Origin: Salinibacterium sp. M195
GTDB lineage: Bacteria > Actinomycetota > Actinomycetes > Actinomycetales > Microbacteriaceae
Reading direction: 5' to 3'
Assembly: GCF_019443965.1 (NCBI RefSeq)
Contig: NZ_CP040814.1
Span: 1,178,001-1,242,000, forward strand
DNA length: 64,000 nucleotides
A model generated the notes under the pieces. It was given only the letters and a program-made list of their open reading frames with translations, ran no database searches and was not told the origin of the DNA. Positions within the stretch are counted from its first letter, which is position 1. Each line of letters opens with the position of its first letter. Shown here piece after piece: positions 7,783 to 17,325 of the stretch. Both the position numbers and the translations under genes were made by a program.

Positions 7783-9039
7783 ATGAGCACGCCACGCACT
7801 TCACCAGCATCTCCGTCTTCCCCAGCGTTTCCGTGGGCGGGTCTCTTTACCCTCTCAGCGCTAATCTTCACCTCGGTGACTAGCGAATGGTTGCCTACCG
7901 GCCTGTTGCCGGAGATTGCCACGGAACTCTCGGTGAGTGAGTCGCAAGTGGGGCTGCTCATCACGATTTTTGCGGCAACCGTAGTGATCTCCACGGCGCC
8001 GCTGGCTGCTCTCACCCGGAATCAGCCGCGCAAGAAGCTTGTGATCATCGTGCTGCTCGTGTTTGTCGTCGGAAACCTTTTGGCCGCTGCCGCTCCGAAC
8101 TACGCCGTTCTCGTGATCGCGCGGATCATCGGCGGGCTCTCGCATGGACTGTTCTGGGCCGTCGTCGGCGCTTACTCGGCACATCTCGTTCCCCCGCACC
8201 AGGTAGGCCGCGCTGTTGCCGTGACGAGCGCGGGTGCCACTGCAGCCTTCGTGCTTGGTGTGCCCGTGGGAACTGCTCTCGGCCACGCCCTTGGCTGGCG
8301 GCTTGCCTTCGTCGTGATCGCGATCATCATTTTGGCGCTCACGATCATGGTGGTGCGGATACTGCCCCCGGTCGATCACCAGCAGCCGCTCTCTACCGGC
8401 GAGATTTCGATTCCGCTGCGCAAAGACCGTTCGGTCCCTGGCGTGATTTACGTGTGCGTTCTGGTTGCCCTCGTGATGCTCGGTCACAACCTCTTCTACA
8501 CCTACATCGTTCCGTACCTGATCGGGCCTGCTGGCATCGAAGGTGGCGCTGTCGCCGGTGTGCTGCTCATCTTTGGAGCCGCCGGTGCTGTCGGTCTCGC
8601 ACTCGCCGGCCTACTCGTCGATCGATTCCCGCGCAGCATCATCCCCGTCACGGTTGCCCTTGTCGCGATCTGCTCGGCACTGCTCGGCATGTTCCCCGCA
8701 GAACCCGCAGTCATGTTCATCGTTATCGCCGTCTGGGGGATGGCCTTCGGCGGAGTTCCCGCCATGATGCAAACACGACTACTGCAATTGGCCTCACCCC
8801 GCATGCGCGACGTCGGCTCCGCCTACCTCACCACTTCGTTCAACATCGGCATCGGCGGCGGCGCACTCCTCGGCGGCATTCTGCTCGATCAGTACGGCGT
8901 GATTTCGCTGCCCTACGTCGACGCCGGCATCCTCGGCGTTGCCGTCGTGTTTGCCATCGTCGGGGGAGAACTGCTTAGGCGTCGGAGCGCTCGGGCTGCG
9001 GCAGTGCGCGACCAGCAGCCCACACCGCCAGTACCTTAA
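7783..9039 (+). CDS. MFS transporter, DHA1 family
   Basis: A 418-residue, twelve-helix major facilitator of the sugar/drug efflux (AraJ-like) subfamily. Landmarks are EWLPTGLLPEIA in the first helix region and GGLSHGLFWAVVGAY in helices 4-5. It has no obvious substrate-specific feature. The last 65 bp are antisense to the 3' end of nagA, so both strands are coding there. Only about 40 bp separate it from purU, which is divergent. Confidence 0.87.
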   Translation: MSTPRTSPASPSSPAFPWAGLFTLSALIFTSVTSEWLPTGLLPEIATELSVSESQVGLLITIFAATVVISTAPLAALTRNQPRKKLVIIVLLVFVVGNLLAAAAPNYAVLVIARIIGGLSHGLFWAVVGAYSAHLVPPHQVGRAVAVTSAGATAAFVLGVPVGTALGHALGWRLAFVVIAIIILALTIMVVRILPPVDHQQPLSTGEISIPLRKDRSVPGVIYVCVLVALVMLGHNLFYTYIVPYLIGPAGIEGGAVAGVLLIFGAAGAVGLALAGLLVDRFPRSIIPVTVALVAICSALLGMFPAEPAVMFIVIAVWGMAFGGVPAMMQTRLLQLASPRMRDVGSAYLTTSFNIGIGGGALLGGILLDQYGVISLPYVDAGILGVAVVFAIVGGELLRRRSARAAAVRDQQPTPPVP

Positions 9040-10147
9040 GGTCGGCATCGAGGAGCACGGCGTCGGCGGCGAATCCGGCAGCAAGAGTGCCCAGATCGCC
9101 GGAGCGCCCGATAGCTCTCGCCGGCACAGCGGAAGCCGCGGCAGCAGCCTGCGGCAGGGTTAGCCCGACTTCGGTGACGGCTCGACGCACCGCGGCATCC
9201 ATTGTCAGTGTCGATCCTGCGATAGAGCCGCCATCGCTGAGTCGAGCGACGCCATCGGTGACGGTGACGTCGAGTGATCCCAGCCGATAGTTTCCGTCGT
9301 GGGAGCATGCTGCTGCCATAGCGTCGGTAACGAGCGCAACGCGCCCCGGTGCCGACGCGAAGAGCATCTTCACGACATCCGGATGCACGTGCACGCCGTC
9401 ATTGATGACCTCAAGAATCACGGGTTCTCGACTGATCGCCGCCGTAATGGGGCCGGGCTCGCGGTGGTGGATGCCGTGCATGGCATTGAAAGTGTGGGTG
9501 AGCAGTCGTGCCCCGGCATCGATCGCAGCGAGCGTCTGGTCGTAATTGGCTGAGGTGTGGCCGATGGCGACGGTGACCCCGGCGGCGCTGAGCTGGGCAA
9601 TCGCCTCCATCGCACCGTCGAGTTCTGGCGCAATCGTGATTTGTCGCAGCGTGCCATTGGCGGCGGTGAGCAGTTCATCGATCTCGCGGGCGGTGGGATT
9701 GCGCAGCGCGTCGGGGTTGTGGGCGCCCTTGAAGTTGTGCTGCAGAAACGGGCCTTCGAGGTGGCTGCCGAGAACAAGGGGATCGGTCGCCGCCAACTCA
9801 GCGATTGTTGAGAGGCTGCGCACCAAGCTGGCATGGTCTCCGCTGACGAGCGAAATTACGGAGCGGGTCGTGCCCTTGGCTCGGTGCGCACTAAGCGCTG
9901 CGCGAATTGCCTCTGGGCCATCATCGAAAGCTGCACCATTGCCGCCGTGGCAATGAATGTCTACAAAGCCAGCGCTGAGAAAGCTGCCGGCTGCATTGGT
10001 GACCGTTGTCGCGGGTGTCGTGTGAGTTCGCCACTCTTCGCCGGTGCCCGTCGCGACTATCGTGTCGCTCTGCCACGCCACCCAGCCGTCGTCGACGATC
10101 TCGCTGCCAGTAACCAGTTGTGCCGAATGGATGACGTGGTCGTTCAC
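8975..10147 (-). CDS. nagA: N-acetylglucosamine-6-phosphate deacetylase
   Basis: A 390-residue amidohydrolase-fold NagA that removes acetate from GlcNAc-6-P to give GlcN-6-P for NagB. Metal and catalytic motifs are DIHCHGGNG, SHLEGPFLQHNFKGAH, GHTSANY, THTFNAMHGIHHREPG and the catalytic aspartate in LVTDAMAAA. GTG 10147 overlaps the stop of the hexosaminidase gene (GTGA), so the two are one operon. The 3' end overlaps the MFS gene in antisense. Confidence 0.95.
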   Translation of the reverse strand: MNDHVIHSAQLVTGSEIVDDGWVAWQSDTIVATGTGEEWRTHTTPATTVTNAAGSFLSAGFVDIHCHGGNGAAFDDGPEAIRAALSAHRAKGTTRSVISLVSGDHASLVRSLSTIAELAATDPLVLGSHLEGPFLQHNFKGAHNPDALRNPTAREIDELLTAANGTLRQITIAPELDGAMEAIAQLSAAGVTVAIGHTSANYDQTLAAIDAGARLLTHTFNAMHGIHHREPGPITAAISREPVILEVINDGVHVHPDVVKMLFASAPGRVALVTDAMAAACSHDGNYRLGSLDVTVTDGVARLSDGGSIAGSTLTMDAAVRRAVTEVGLTLPQAAAAASAVPARAIGRSGDLGTLAAGFAADAVLLDADLKVLAVWAAGRALPQPERSDA

Positions 10148-11661
10148 GGTGTGCTGCTCATTCCAGGCTGGCTCACTTCGGGCCAGCTCACTTCATCGAC
10201 GCGGTTGTAGGTGATTTCTGCGGCATGGAGCCGCGGTGACCAGTCTGCCAGACGCCGGGTGAAGTCGGCCCAGTCGTGCGCGGAGCGTGGTGACCAAGCG
10301 ATTTCTGCCGCAGCGATGATGCGCGGAAACACCATATATTCCAGATCGCGCACATTGTCGATTGTCTCGGTCCAGAGCGGCGCTTCGATGCCGAGAATGT
10401 GCTCGTCGGTCACGCCGTTGACGATCGCTGCTGGGTCCCAGTTGTAGGCGGCGTCGAGAGTGGTTGGCCCATCCGCCCACTCCAAGCCCAGTTCTTCGTC
10501 AGTCGCATATTTCATGTCGAGGTAGATGGCGTCGGCAGGGGACATGATCATTCGGCCGCCCTGCTCGATGAAGGAGGCCACTCGTTTGTCGGCATCGTCG
10601 CGAGGGGTGACGTAGCTCCAATACTGGCCAACGGTTCCGGCGGGCAAATCGCGGCTTCGCCCCATTTCGTGCCACCCGATCAGAGTCTTGCCGTGGCTCG
10701 CCGCAATCGCTGTCGCGCGTCGGATGAACTCGAGATAGTCCTCGTCGCTCGTCGCAAGTGATTCGTCACCGCCGAGGTGAAGGTACTGGCCCGGGGTTAG
10801 CTCGCTGATCTCCCGGAACACGTCATCCAGAAACTGATACGTCAGTTCCTTGGAGATGCAGAGCGAGCTGAAACCCACTTCGATGCCCGTGTACGGCGCG
10901 GGTGCGCTGCCATCGCAATTGAGTTCCGGGTAGGCCGCAAGCGCCGCATTGGTGTGGCCGGGCACATCAATTTCGGGCACGACGGTGATGTAGCGGGATG
11001 CCGCGTGCTCCACAATCTCGGTGTAATCGGCCTTGGTGTAGAAGCCGCCGGCCCCGCCGCCGACCGCCGTGGTCGCGCCGAGTGCAGTCAGATTCGGCCA
11101 CGAGTCGATGTGGATGCGCCAGCCTTGGTCATCGGTCAGATGCAGGTGCAGCACATTGAGCTTGAGCAGCGCCATCCGGTCGAGGTAGCGCTTGACGGTG
11201 GCCACAGTGAAGAAGTGCCGCGCAACGTCGAGCATGGCGCCGCGATAGGAGAAGCGGGGGTAGTCACTGATCTCGACGCAGGGCACGTGCCAGTCGACAT
11301 CCTGCACCGTGGCGTGTTCGATCGCGTGCGGAAGCAACTGGCGCAGCGACTGCACTCCCGCAAAAAGCTGGGCAGCGTCATCCGCTCGCAGTTCGATTCG
11401 CGTTGCCGTGATGCTGAGGAGATAACCCGGGTTTGGCTGCGCGGTGTCACCGATGGTGAGCTCGATAGCTGGGGAGCCTGGGGTTTCTGCGGTGGCAATG
11501 TGCAGGGGGAATCCTGTTGCCGGGCGAAGGAGTTCGGCCAAGTATTCGGCGACGGGCTGTGCGCTGCCGGTGGCATGGATGACCGTGGTGTCAGTGAGGG
11601 CATAGTGGCCTGATCCGGCGCTGAAGTGCACGGGTGCGGGCATCACGGGGGCAGTCGTCAT
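10144..11661 (-). CDS. Beta-N-acetylhexosaminidase, GH20
   Basis: A 505-residue family 20 glycoside hydrolase. A GH20b domain (residues about 1-130) precedes the TIM barrel with the catalytic Asp-Glu pair in HLGGDES and an upstream RFSYRGAMLDVARHF. No signal peptide is visible, so it should act in the cytoplasm on imported chitobiose or short chito-oligosaccharides, releasing GlcNAc. It forms an operon with nagA and complements the importer and kinase at 1356-5581. Confidence 0.93.
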   Translation of the reverse strand: MTTAPVMPAPVHFSAGSGHYALTDTTVIHATGSAQPVAEYLAELLRPATGFPLHIATAETPGSPAIELTIGDTAQPNPGYLLSITATRIELRADDAAQLFAGVQSLRQLLPHAIEHATVQDVDWHVPCVEISDYPRFSYRGAMLDVARHFFTVATVKRYLDRMALLKLNVLHLHLTDDQGWRIHIDSWPNLTALGATTAVGGGAGGFYTKADYTEIVEHAASRYITVVPEIDVPGHTNAALAAYPELNCDGSAPAPYTGIEVGFSSLCISKELTYQFLDDVFREISELTPGQYLHLGGDESLATSDEDYLEFIRRATAIAASHGKTLIGWHEMGRSRDLPAGTVGQYWSYVTPRDDADKRVASFIEQGGRMIMSPADAIYLDMKYATDEELGLEWADGPTTLDAAYNWDPAAIVNGVTDEHILGIEAPLWTETIDNVRDLEYMVFPRIIAAAEIAWSPRSAHDWADFTRRLADWSPRLHAAEITYNRVDEVSWPEVSQPGMSSTP

Positions 11662-11790
11662 TGAGTTCCGATCGGCGATGGGGTTTGTCAGGGTTCCTAA
11701 CTAACTATGACCAATTCTTGCAGATTCTCGCGACGCTGACTAGCACCGGGTAGATTTGACGTATCCACCCATGTCGCAAGGAGCTCATCT

Positions 11791-13074
11791 GTGTCAACAT
11801 TCCTTTCGCCTCTCTCTGAGGTAGACCCCGAGATCGCTGCAGTGCTCGCTCAAGAGCTCGGTCGCCAGCGCAATACTCTCGAGATGATCGCGAGCGAAAA
11901 CTTCGTTCCTCGCGCCGTTCTCGAAGCACAGGGTTCGGTTCTCACCAACAAGTACGCAGAGGGCTACCCGGGGCGCCGCTACTACGGCGGTTGCGAATTT
12001 GTTGATATCGCCGAGAAGCTCGCCATCGACCGCGCCAAGAGCCTCTTCGGTTCCGCGTTCGCGAACGTTCAGCCGCACTCGGGTGCTTCCGCTAACGCCG
12101 CAGTGCTCTCGGCGATCGCTAAGCCCGGTGACCGCATCTTGGGCCTCTCGCTCGATCACGGCGGGCACCTCACGCACGGCATGCGCCTCAATTTCTCGGG
12201 CAAGCTCTATGAAGCACACGCCTATGGCGTCAACGAAGAGACCGGCGTTCTCGACATGGCCGACGTTCGCGCTAAGGCCATCGAGGTTCAGCCGCAGGTC
12301 ATCATCGCTGGCTGGTCGGCATACTCCCGCCAGCTCGACTTCGCCGAATTCCGTTCGATCGCGGATGAGGTTGGTGCCGTTCTCTGGGTAGACATGGCTC
12401 ACTTCGCGGGTCTCGTTGCTGCCGGGCTACACCCCAACCCCGTACCTTTTGCGGATGTCGTCTCGTCGACAGTGCACAAGACAATCGGTGGACCGCGCTC
12501 GGGCTTCATCCTCACCAACAACGTTGATATCGCCAAGAAGATCAACTCCAACGTCTTCCCCGGACAACAGGGTGGGCCACTGATGCACGTGATCGCCGCC
12601 AAGGCGACCGCCTTCATGCTTGCCGCAACCCCTGAGTTCAAGGACCGCCAAGAGCGCACCCTTCGCGGCGCCCGTCTTCTTGCTGAGCGTCTCGTTCGCG
12701 ACGACATGACAGACCTCGGCATCGACGTGCTCACGGGAGGCACCGACGTGCACCTCGTGCTCGTCGACCTGCGCAAGTCAGAACTCAACGGTCAAGAAGC
12801 CGAAGACCTGCTGCACTCCGTCGACATCACGGTCAACCGCAACGCCGTTCCGGCCGACCCGCGCCCGCCGATGGTCACCTCTGGTCTTCGCATCGGAACG
12901 CCAGCGCTCGCCACCCGCGGATTCGGTGACGCCGAATTCACTGAGGTTGCGGACATCATCGCCGAAACCCTCAAGCCCGGTGCAGACCTCGCGGCGCTGC
13001 AGGTTCGCGCTCGTGCGCTCGCCGATGCCTTCCCGCTCTATGAAGGTCTCGAAAGCCCCGGTAGCTGGGCTTAA
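11791..13074 (+). CDS. glyA: Serine hydroxymethyltransferase
   Basis: A 427-residue PLP enzyme interconverting serine and glycine with THF/5,10-methylene-THF. The PLP lysine is in the motif [13 protein letters not shown], and N-terminal signatures include MIASENFVP and [16 protein letters not shown] 11791 is preceded by AAGGAG. A strong terminator follows, so glyA appears monocistronic although folD comes next. No folate riboswitch is evident in the 129-bp upstream gap. Confidence 0.97.
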   Translation: MSTFLSPLSEVDPEIAAVLAQELGRQRNTLEMIASENFVPRAVLEAQGSVLTNKYAEGYPGRRYYGGCEFVDIAEKLAIDRAKSLFGSAFANVQPHSGASANAAVLSAIAKPGDRILGLSLDHGGHLTHGMRLNFSGKLYEAHAYGVNEETGVLDMADVRAKAIEVQPQVIIAGWSAYSRQLDFAEFRSIADEVGAVLWVDMAHFAGLVAAGLHPNPVPFADVVSSTVHKTIGGPRSGFILTNNVDIAKKINSNVFPGQQGGPLMHVIAAKATAFMLAATPEFKDRQERTLRGARLLAERLVRDDMTDLGIDVLTGGTDVHLVLVDLRKSELNGQEAEDLLHSVDITVNRNAVPADPRPPMVTSGLRIGTPALATRGFGDAEFTEVADIIAETLKPGADLAALQVRARALADAFPLYEGLESPGSWA

Positions 13075-13106
13075 CCAGCACCACCTGGGCCTCACTAGGC
13101 ACAACT

Positions 13107-13146
13107 AAAGAGCCCGTCGCCGTGTGAACATAGCGACGGGCTCTTT
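13107..13146 (+). terminator. Rho-independent terminator after glyA
   Basis: Perfect 14-bp stem, arms 13107-13120 (AAAGAGCCCGTCGC) and 13133-13146, with a 12-base loop; the distal arm ends in TTT. Confidence 0.88.
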
Positions 13147-13215
13147 AGCGTTTAATAGACATGGCAGTAAAAGAAGTGGCCAACCAGCGCGTTGGCCCGA
13201 TTCGAACGGAAAACG

Positions 13216-14091
13216 ATGACCGCAGTGAAACTTGACGGTGTTGCTACGGCAACCGCAGTAAAGAACGAACTGCGTGTTCGCGTTGACGCCCTCAAGGCCC
13301 GCGGCATCACTCCGGGCCTCGGCACACTGCTCGTCGGTGACGACCCCGGGTCGCGTTCCTACGTTGCGGGCAAGCACCGCGATTGCGCCGAAGTGGGCAT
13401 CGAATCAATTCGCGTCGATCTGCCGGCCACGGCATCCGCCGATGAAGTTCGGGATGCCATCGTCGCCCTGAACGAAGACCCTGCCGTCACTGGCTACATC
13501 ATTCAGCTGCCGCTGCCCGCAGGTCTCGATGAGAACGCGATGCTCGAACTCATGGACCCAGCCAAGGATGCCGATGGCCTGCACCCCACCAACCTGGGGC
13601 GACTCGTTTTGGGTGTGGGAACGAAGCTTGACTCGCCGCTGCCATGCACCCCGGCCGGAATTGTCGAAATGCTCGAGCGCTATGACGTGCCGATCTCCGG
13701 TAAGCATGTCGTGGTTGTCGGCCGTGGGCTCACCGTCGGGCGCCCCCTTGGGCTAGTCCTCACGCGCAAGGGACTGGATGCCACGGTCACCCTCACTCAC
13801 TCCCGCACGACCCAGCTCGAAAACCACGTTCGCCAAGGCGACATCGTGATTGCTGCCGTCGGTTCTGCCGGGCTTATCCGTCCAGAGTGGATCAAGCCAG
13901 GCGCGGCCGTGCTCGATGTCGGAATTACTCGCGTCATCAACGAAGAGACTGGCAAGGGTCGCCTCGTTGGCGATGTCGACCCTGGCGTTGCCGAAGTCGC
14001 TGGATTTCTTTCTCCGATGCCCGGTGGCGTCGGCCCCATGACTCGCGCGATGCTCGTCAAGAACGTCGTCGACGCGGCCGAACGGCTGTAA
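13216..14091 (+). CDS. folD: Methylenetetrahydrofolate dehydrogenase/cyclohydrolase
   Basis: A 291-residue bifunctional enzyme oxidising 5,10-methylene-THF to 10-formyl-THF. The catalytic lysine lies in [14 protein letters not shown], and [21 protein letters not shown] and the nucleotide-binding [11 protein letters not shown] are all present. ATG 13216 gives the usual family N-terminus; a TTG at 13192 would add eight residues and has no ribosome-binding site. With glyA just upstream and purU at 6888 this is a loose one-carbon cluster. Confidence 0.96.
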   Translation: MTAVKLDGVATATAVKNELRVRVDALKARGITPGLGTLLVGDDPGSRSYVAGKHRDCAEVGIESIRVDLPATASADEVRDAIVALNEDPAVTGYIIQLPLPAGLDENAMLELMDPAKDADGLHPTNLGRLVLGVGTKLDSPLPCTPAGIVEMLERYDVPISGKHVVVVGRGLTVGRPLGLVLTRKGLDATVTLTHSRTTQLENHVRQGDIVIAAVGSAGLIRPEWIKPGAAVLDVGITRVINEETGKGRLVGDVDPGVAEVAGFLSPMPGGVGPMTRAMLVKNVVDAAERL

Positions 14092-14093
14092 CG

Positions 14094-14243
14094 GTGACCG
14101 CAGAACGGCCACCGAGGCCGCAACGCGTCACCCCGCGCACCCCACGAAAGCGCCGCTTTCCGTGGGCTCAGGTGTGGGTATGGGCCGGCACGGTAGTCGC
14201 GATCGCGCTCGCAATCGCCGTTGTGCTAAAAATCAACAGCTAG
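14094..14243 (+). CDS. Small single-pass membrane protein
   Basis: A 49-residue protein starting at GTG 14094, two bases after the folD stop, so probably translationally coupled to it. Residues 1-22 are rich in Arg and Pro (RPPRPQRVTPRTPRKRR) and residues about 25-46 form one hydrophobic helix ending in IAVVLKINS. Positive charge before the helix suggests a cytoplasmic N-terminus. Function unknown. Coupling, composition and a clean stop support a real gene; homology is untested. Confidence 0.6.
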   Translation: MTAERPPRPQRVTPRTPRKRRFPWAQVWVWAGTVVAIALAIAVVLKINS

Positions 14244-14253
14244 TTAGAGCTAG

Positions 14254-15273
14254 CTAGCGATCGCGCAGGGCCCCCTGCGAGGGCGAGAACGCCTCCACGG
14301 TGGGTTGCCCCATCGCGTGCTCGGCGAAAGCTCCATCGAGCGCTACCCGCACCCGGGATGCTGTGTCGGTGTCGACGAGGGCGACGGCGACCCCGCTGAA
14401 GGGGCGGCCGAGCATCCGTGCCCCCAAAGCGCCTGCGGTCATCGCAGTCTCTACCGCGAGGTCGATTTCTGTCGTCGAGATGCCGTATTCGTCGCGCAGG
14501 CTGGCGTGCGACGCATCGAGCAGCGCACCCAATAGTCGTGGCGTTTCGTCGCGGATTGCGAGTGCCGCGTCACGAACCCGCTGATTTTCGGTAACGGTGT
14601 GCAGGGTGCGGCGCACTTCGTCATCCGCTAACGCCGTCTCGAGCGCATCGGCGGTTGGCGCATCCGTATCGATGACCAGCAGTTCGAGCCCGGCGGTCTG
14701 CCAGTCGAGAGGCAACGGCTCGGGTCGGGTCTCGCCCTCGAGGCGCACAAGGGCATGGTCATCGAGCGCGAACACGCACGCGGCAACATCGGGATGTTCG
14801 GGGAGTTTGGCCACGTCATCGCTCAAGTTCCACAGATCGGTCAGAGCCAGAGCAAGCGCAGCCTCAAGGGCCGACGACGAACCCAGTCCGGCGCCCACCG
14901 GCACCGTGGTGTCAATGAACACTTCGAAACCGCTGAGCTCGTGCTGATTGGCGGATGCCGCCATCACCTCCTGCACGATGCTGAGAGCAATCTGGCTCCA
15001 CCCCGTTGCGCTGGTGCCGGTGGCAAGCTCATCGAGCTCGACCGTGACGAGCTCGTCAACGAGAGCACTCGCGATGCGCACGCTGCGATCTGTGCGGGGT
15101 CCGGCGGCGAGAACGGTGCGGCGGTTGATCGCAATCGCAAGTTCGGCATCCGTGTCGGGGCTCGTGGCGGTGCCGAGAAGGGTGAGGCGGCCGGGGGCAG
15201 ACCAGACGCCGGCAGCGGGGTGACCGAAGATGGCCTCGAAGTCGATGAGTACGTCATCGCGAATGTCAGACAT
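14254..15273 (-). CDS. Galactokinase-like GHMP protein, probably divergent or inactive
   Basis: A 339-residue GHMP-superfamily protein, shorter than typical galactokinase (about 380-400). ATG 15273 gives an N-terminus that aligns with galactokinases (WSAPGRL). Motif 2 is kept (VPVGAGLGSSSALEA, residues 125-139). However, the sugar-binding signature normally read as GEHTDY is GTATSP here (residues 34-39), the segment that normally carries GIMDQ with the catalytic Asp is shortened and has no equivalent near residues 155-170, and motif 3 is altered to GRPFSGVAVAL. Next to aldose 1-epimerase, a galactose link is likely, but kinase activity is doubtful; a regulatory or scaffold role is an inference. 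Confidence 0.72.
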   Translation of the reverse strand: MSDIRDDVLIDFEAIFGHPAAGVWSAPGRLTLLGTATSPDTDAELAIAINRRTVLAAGPRTDRSVRIASALVDELVTVELDELATGTSATGWSQIALSIVQEVMAASANQHELSGFEVFIDTTVPVGAGLGSSSALEAALALALTDLWNLSDDVAKLPEHPDVAACVFALDDHALVRLEGETRPEPLPLDWQTAGLELLVIDTDAPTADALETALADDEVRRTLHTVTENQRVRDAALAIRDETPRLLGALLDASHASLRDEYGISTTEIDLAVETAMTAGALGARMLGRPFSGVAVALVDTDTASRVRVALDGAFAEHAMGQPTVEAFSPSQGALRDR

Positions 15274-15316
15274 GGGTGCTTCTTTCCTGAGTGCTTTACG
15301 CCGGTAAGCTGTTGCG

Positions 15317-16237
15317 GTGAGCGTGCCTACCGGAAACCAGTACATCATCACTCGAGCCACTGAGCAGGGGGAGGCTCGGGCAACCATCACCGAACTCGCC
15401 GCATCGTTGCGCGAATTCAGCATTGGTGGGGTTGACCTTGTCGAATCGTACGCCGAAAACGACATGCCGCCCTTTGCCGATGGCATCGTGTTGGTGCCGT
15501 GGCCGAACCGCATCGAAGATGGTACGTGGATGCTCGATGGTGAGCCGCAGCACCTCGACATCACCGAGCGCGATCGCAACAACGCCATCCACGGCCTGCT
15601 GCGTAACTTCGGCTACAGCCTCATCGAGCGCACAGAAGGCTCAGTAACTCTCGAGGCCACGATCTTCCCGCAGCACGGCTACCCGTTTCACGTGCACACC
15701 ACAGTGCGCTACGAACTGGTTGAGGCTGGGCTGCGCGTAACCCACACGGCTACGAACCTGTCGGATGCCGCAGCCCCGTACGCACTCGGAACTCACCCTT
15801 TCTTCAAGATTGGTGACACTCCCGTCGCTGAACTGACGCTCACGATGACCGCCGCCACCCGCTTCGAATCGAACGACCGCCTCATTCCCACCGGTGAAGT
15901 CGCAGTTGCGGGCACCGAGTTTGATCTCAGCGCCGGCCGCCCCGTCGGTGAACTCGACTTCGACACTGCCTTTGGCGGCGTTGAGGTCATCGATGGTGTT
16001 GCTGCTCGCCTCACTGCCCCCGATGGTCGCGAAGTGCGGGTCACGGTCGACGACAAGTTTGATTTCGTACAGCTCTTCACTCCGCGCAACTTTCCGACCC
16101 TCGCCGGCATCGGCCAAGTTGTCGCCATTGAACCGATGACGGCAGCGCCTAACGCCTTCAATACCGGCCGTGGCCTGCTCTGGCTCGAGCCAGGCAACGA
16201 ATTCTCGGCGTCCTGGGGAGTCGAGTTCTCCGCATGA
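15317..16237 (+). CDS. Aldose 1-epimerase (galactose mutarotase family)
   Basis: A 306-residue beta-sandwich mutarotase that interconverts alpha and beta anomers of hexoses. Catalytic-region histidines are in NNAIHGLLRN and GTHPFFK, and the general-base glutamate in VAIEPMTAAP. GTG 15317 lies 43 bp from the divergent galactokinase-like start, so one short region must hold both promoters. The stop overlaps the start of the VIT1 gene in ATGA. Confidence 0.9.
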   Translation: MSVPTGNQYIITRATEQGEARATITELAASLREFSIGGVDLVESYAENDMPPFADGIVLVPWPNRIEDGTWMLDGEPQHLDITERDRNNAIHGLLRNFGYSLIERTEGSVTLEATIFPQHGYPFHVHTTVRYELVEAGLRVTHTATNLSDAAAPYALGTHPFFKIGDTPVAELTLTMTAATRFESNDRLIPTGEVAVAGTEFDLSAGRPVGELDFDTAFGGVEVIDGVAARLTAPDGREVRVTVDDKFDFVQLFTPRNFPTLAGIGQVVAIEPMTAAPNAFNTGRGLLWLEPGNEFSASWGVEFSA

Positions 16238-17292
16238 CGCACAGCCCCGGCCTTCGCGAGATTCGGCGGTGGCGACGGTATCTTGCCGCCGAACGCGCTG
16301 AAGCCGCCGTGTACCGTGATCTGGCATCCCGCCGCACCGGCGAAGAGCGCGAGATTCTGATGGCTCTGGCCACAGCAGAAAAGCGCCATGAGGATCACTG
16401 GTTGACGCTGCTCGGCGAGCATGCGGGCCGCCCGTTGCCCACTGATCCCCGCACCCGGCTTCTCGGTTTTCTTGCGCGCCGTTTTGGGTCAGTATTTGTG
16501 TTGGCCCTTGCGCAGCGTGCAGAATCACGATCGCCGTATCTGGATGACGCAGACGCGACAGACACGATGGCCGCCGACGAGGCAGTGCACGAGGAAGTGG
16601 TGCGCGCCCTCGCAACGCGGGGGCGTCAACGACTCTCGGGAACGTTCCGCGCTGCCGTGTTCGGAGCCAACGATGGGCTCGTCTCCAACCTCGCACTCGT
16701 GCTCGGCATGAGTGCAGCAGGACTCCCCAACGCTGTCGTTTTGCTCTCCGGTGTTGCCGGGCTCCTTGCTGGTGCGCTCTCGATGGCCGCCGGCGAATAC
16801 GTCTCTGTGCGCTCCCAGCTTGAACTCGAGAATGCTGCAGCGCACGGCCCTATCGCAACAGACTCCGTCACCAGTCTCGACGTCGACGAAAATGAACTGG
16901 CCCTTGTCTATCGCGCTCGCGGGATGAGCAGCGAGGATGCCGAGCTTCAGGCCGCCGAAGTGTTGTCGGGGCGAGATGCACAACCGGAGCCGGCCACCGC
17001 AGCACATAACCCGATTGGCTCAGCGGTCGGAGCATCCGCGTCAAGTTTCCTATTCTTTGCTTCTGGCGCGGTCATCCCGGTGCTGCCCTACCTTTTTGGT
17101 GCGGAAGGCCTCACCGCGGTGTTCATCGCCTCAGCCCTCGTGGGTATTGCCCTGCTGATTACGGGGGCCATCGTGGGTCTGCTCTCGGGGGCCTCGCCAT
17201 TGAAGCGAGCGCTGCGGCAACTGGCCATTGGCTTCGGGGCCGCCGCCGCCACCTACCTCCTAGGGCTACTATTCGGGGTAAGCGTCGGCTAG
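16234..17292 (+). CDS. Ferritin-like/VIT1 family iron or manganese transporter
   Basis: A 352-residue fusion. Residues about 1-130 are a rubrerythrin/ferritin-like four-helix domain with carboxylate and histidine ligands (AERAEAAVYRDL, ATAEKRHEDHW, ADEAVHEEVV). Residues about 135-352 are a VIT1/CCC1 membrane domain (GANDGLVSNLALVLG, SMAAGEYVSVRSQ) with about five helices. Such proteins export or sequester Fe(II)/Mn(II). It starts inside the stop of the epimerase gene, a coupling without an obvious functional reason. Confidence 0.88.
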   Translation: MTHSPGLREIRRWRRYLAAERAEAAVYRDLASRRTGEEREILMALATAEKRHEDHWLTLLGEHAGRPLPTDPRTRLLGFLARRFGSVFVLALAQRAESRSPYLDDADATDTMAADEAVHEEVVRALATRGRQRLSGTFRAAVFGANDGLVSNLALVLGMSAAGLPNAVVLLSGVAGLLAGALSMAAGEYVSVRSQLELENAAAHGPIATDSVTSLDVDENELALVYRARGMSSEDAELQAAEVLSGRDAQPEPATAAHNPIGSAVGASASSFLFFASGAVIPVLPYLFGAEGLTAVFIASALVGIALLITGAIVGLLSGASPLKRALRQLAIGFGAAAATYLLGLLFGVSVG

Positions 17293-17325
17293 TTCTGTAG
17301 CGACAGCAACGGCGAGGAGGCCGTC

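Noticed and set aside
10954..11613. A 219-codon open frame antisense to the GH20 hexosaminidase
   Set aside because: It mirrors a GC-rich gene with strong codon bias, has no recognisable domain, and GH20 motifs are intact on the other strand.
11662..11790. Tetrahydrofolate riboswitch before glyA
   Set aside because: No pseudoknot-forming conserved segments could be found in the 129-bp gap.
13161..13235. A 24-codon frame beginning ATGGCAGTAAAAG ahead of folD
   Set aside because: It overlaps the folD start out of frame, lacks a ribosome-binding site, directly follows a terminator and shows no attenuator structure.
15274..15588. A longer N-terminus for the galactokinase-like protein
   Set aside because: It would overlap the divergent epimerase gene by over 250 bp; the ATG at 15273 aligns with the family N-terminus.
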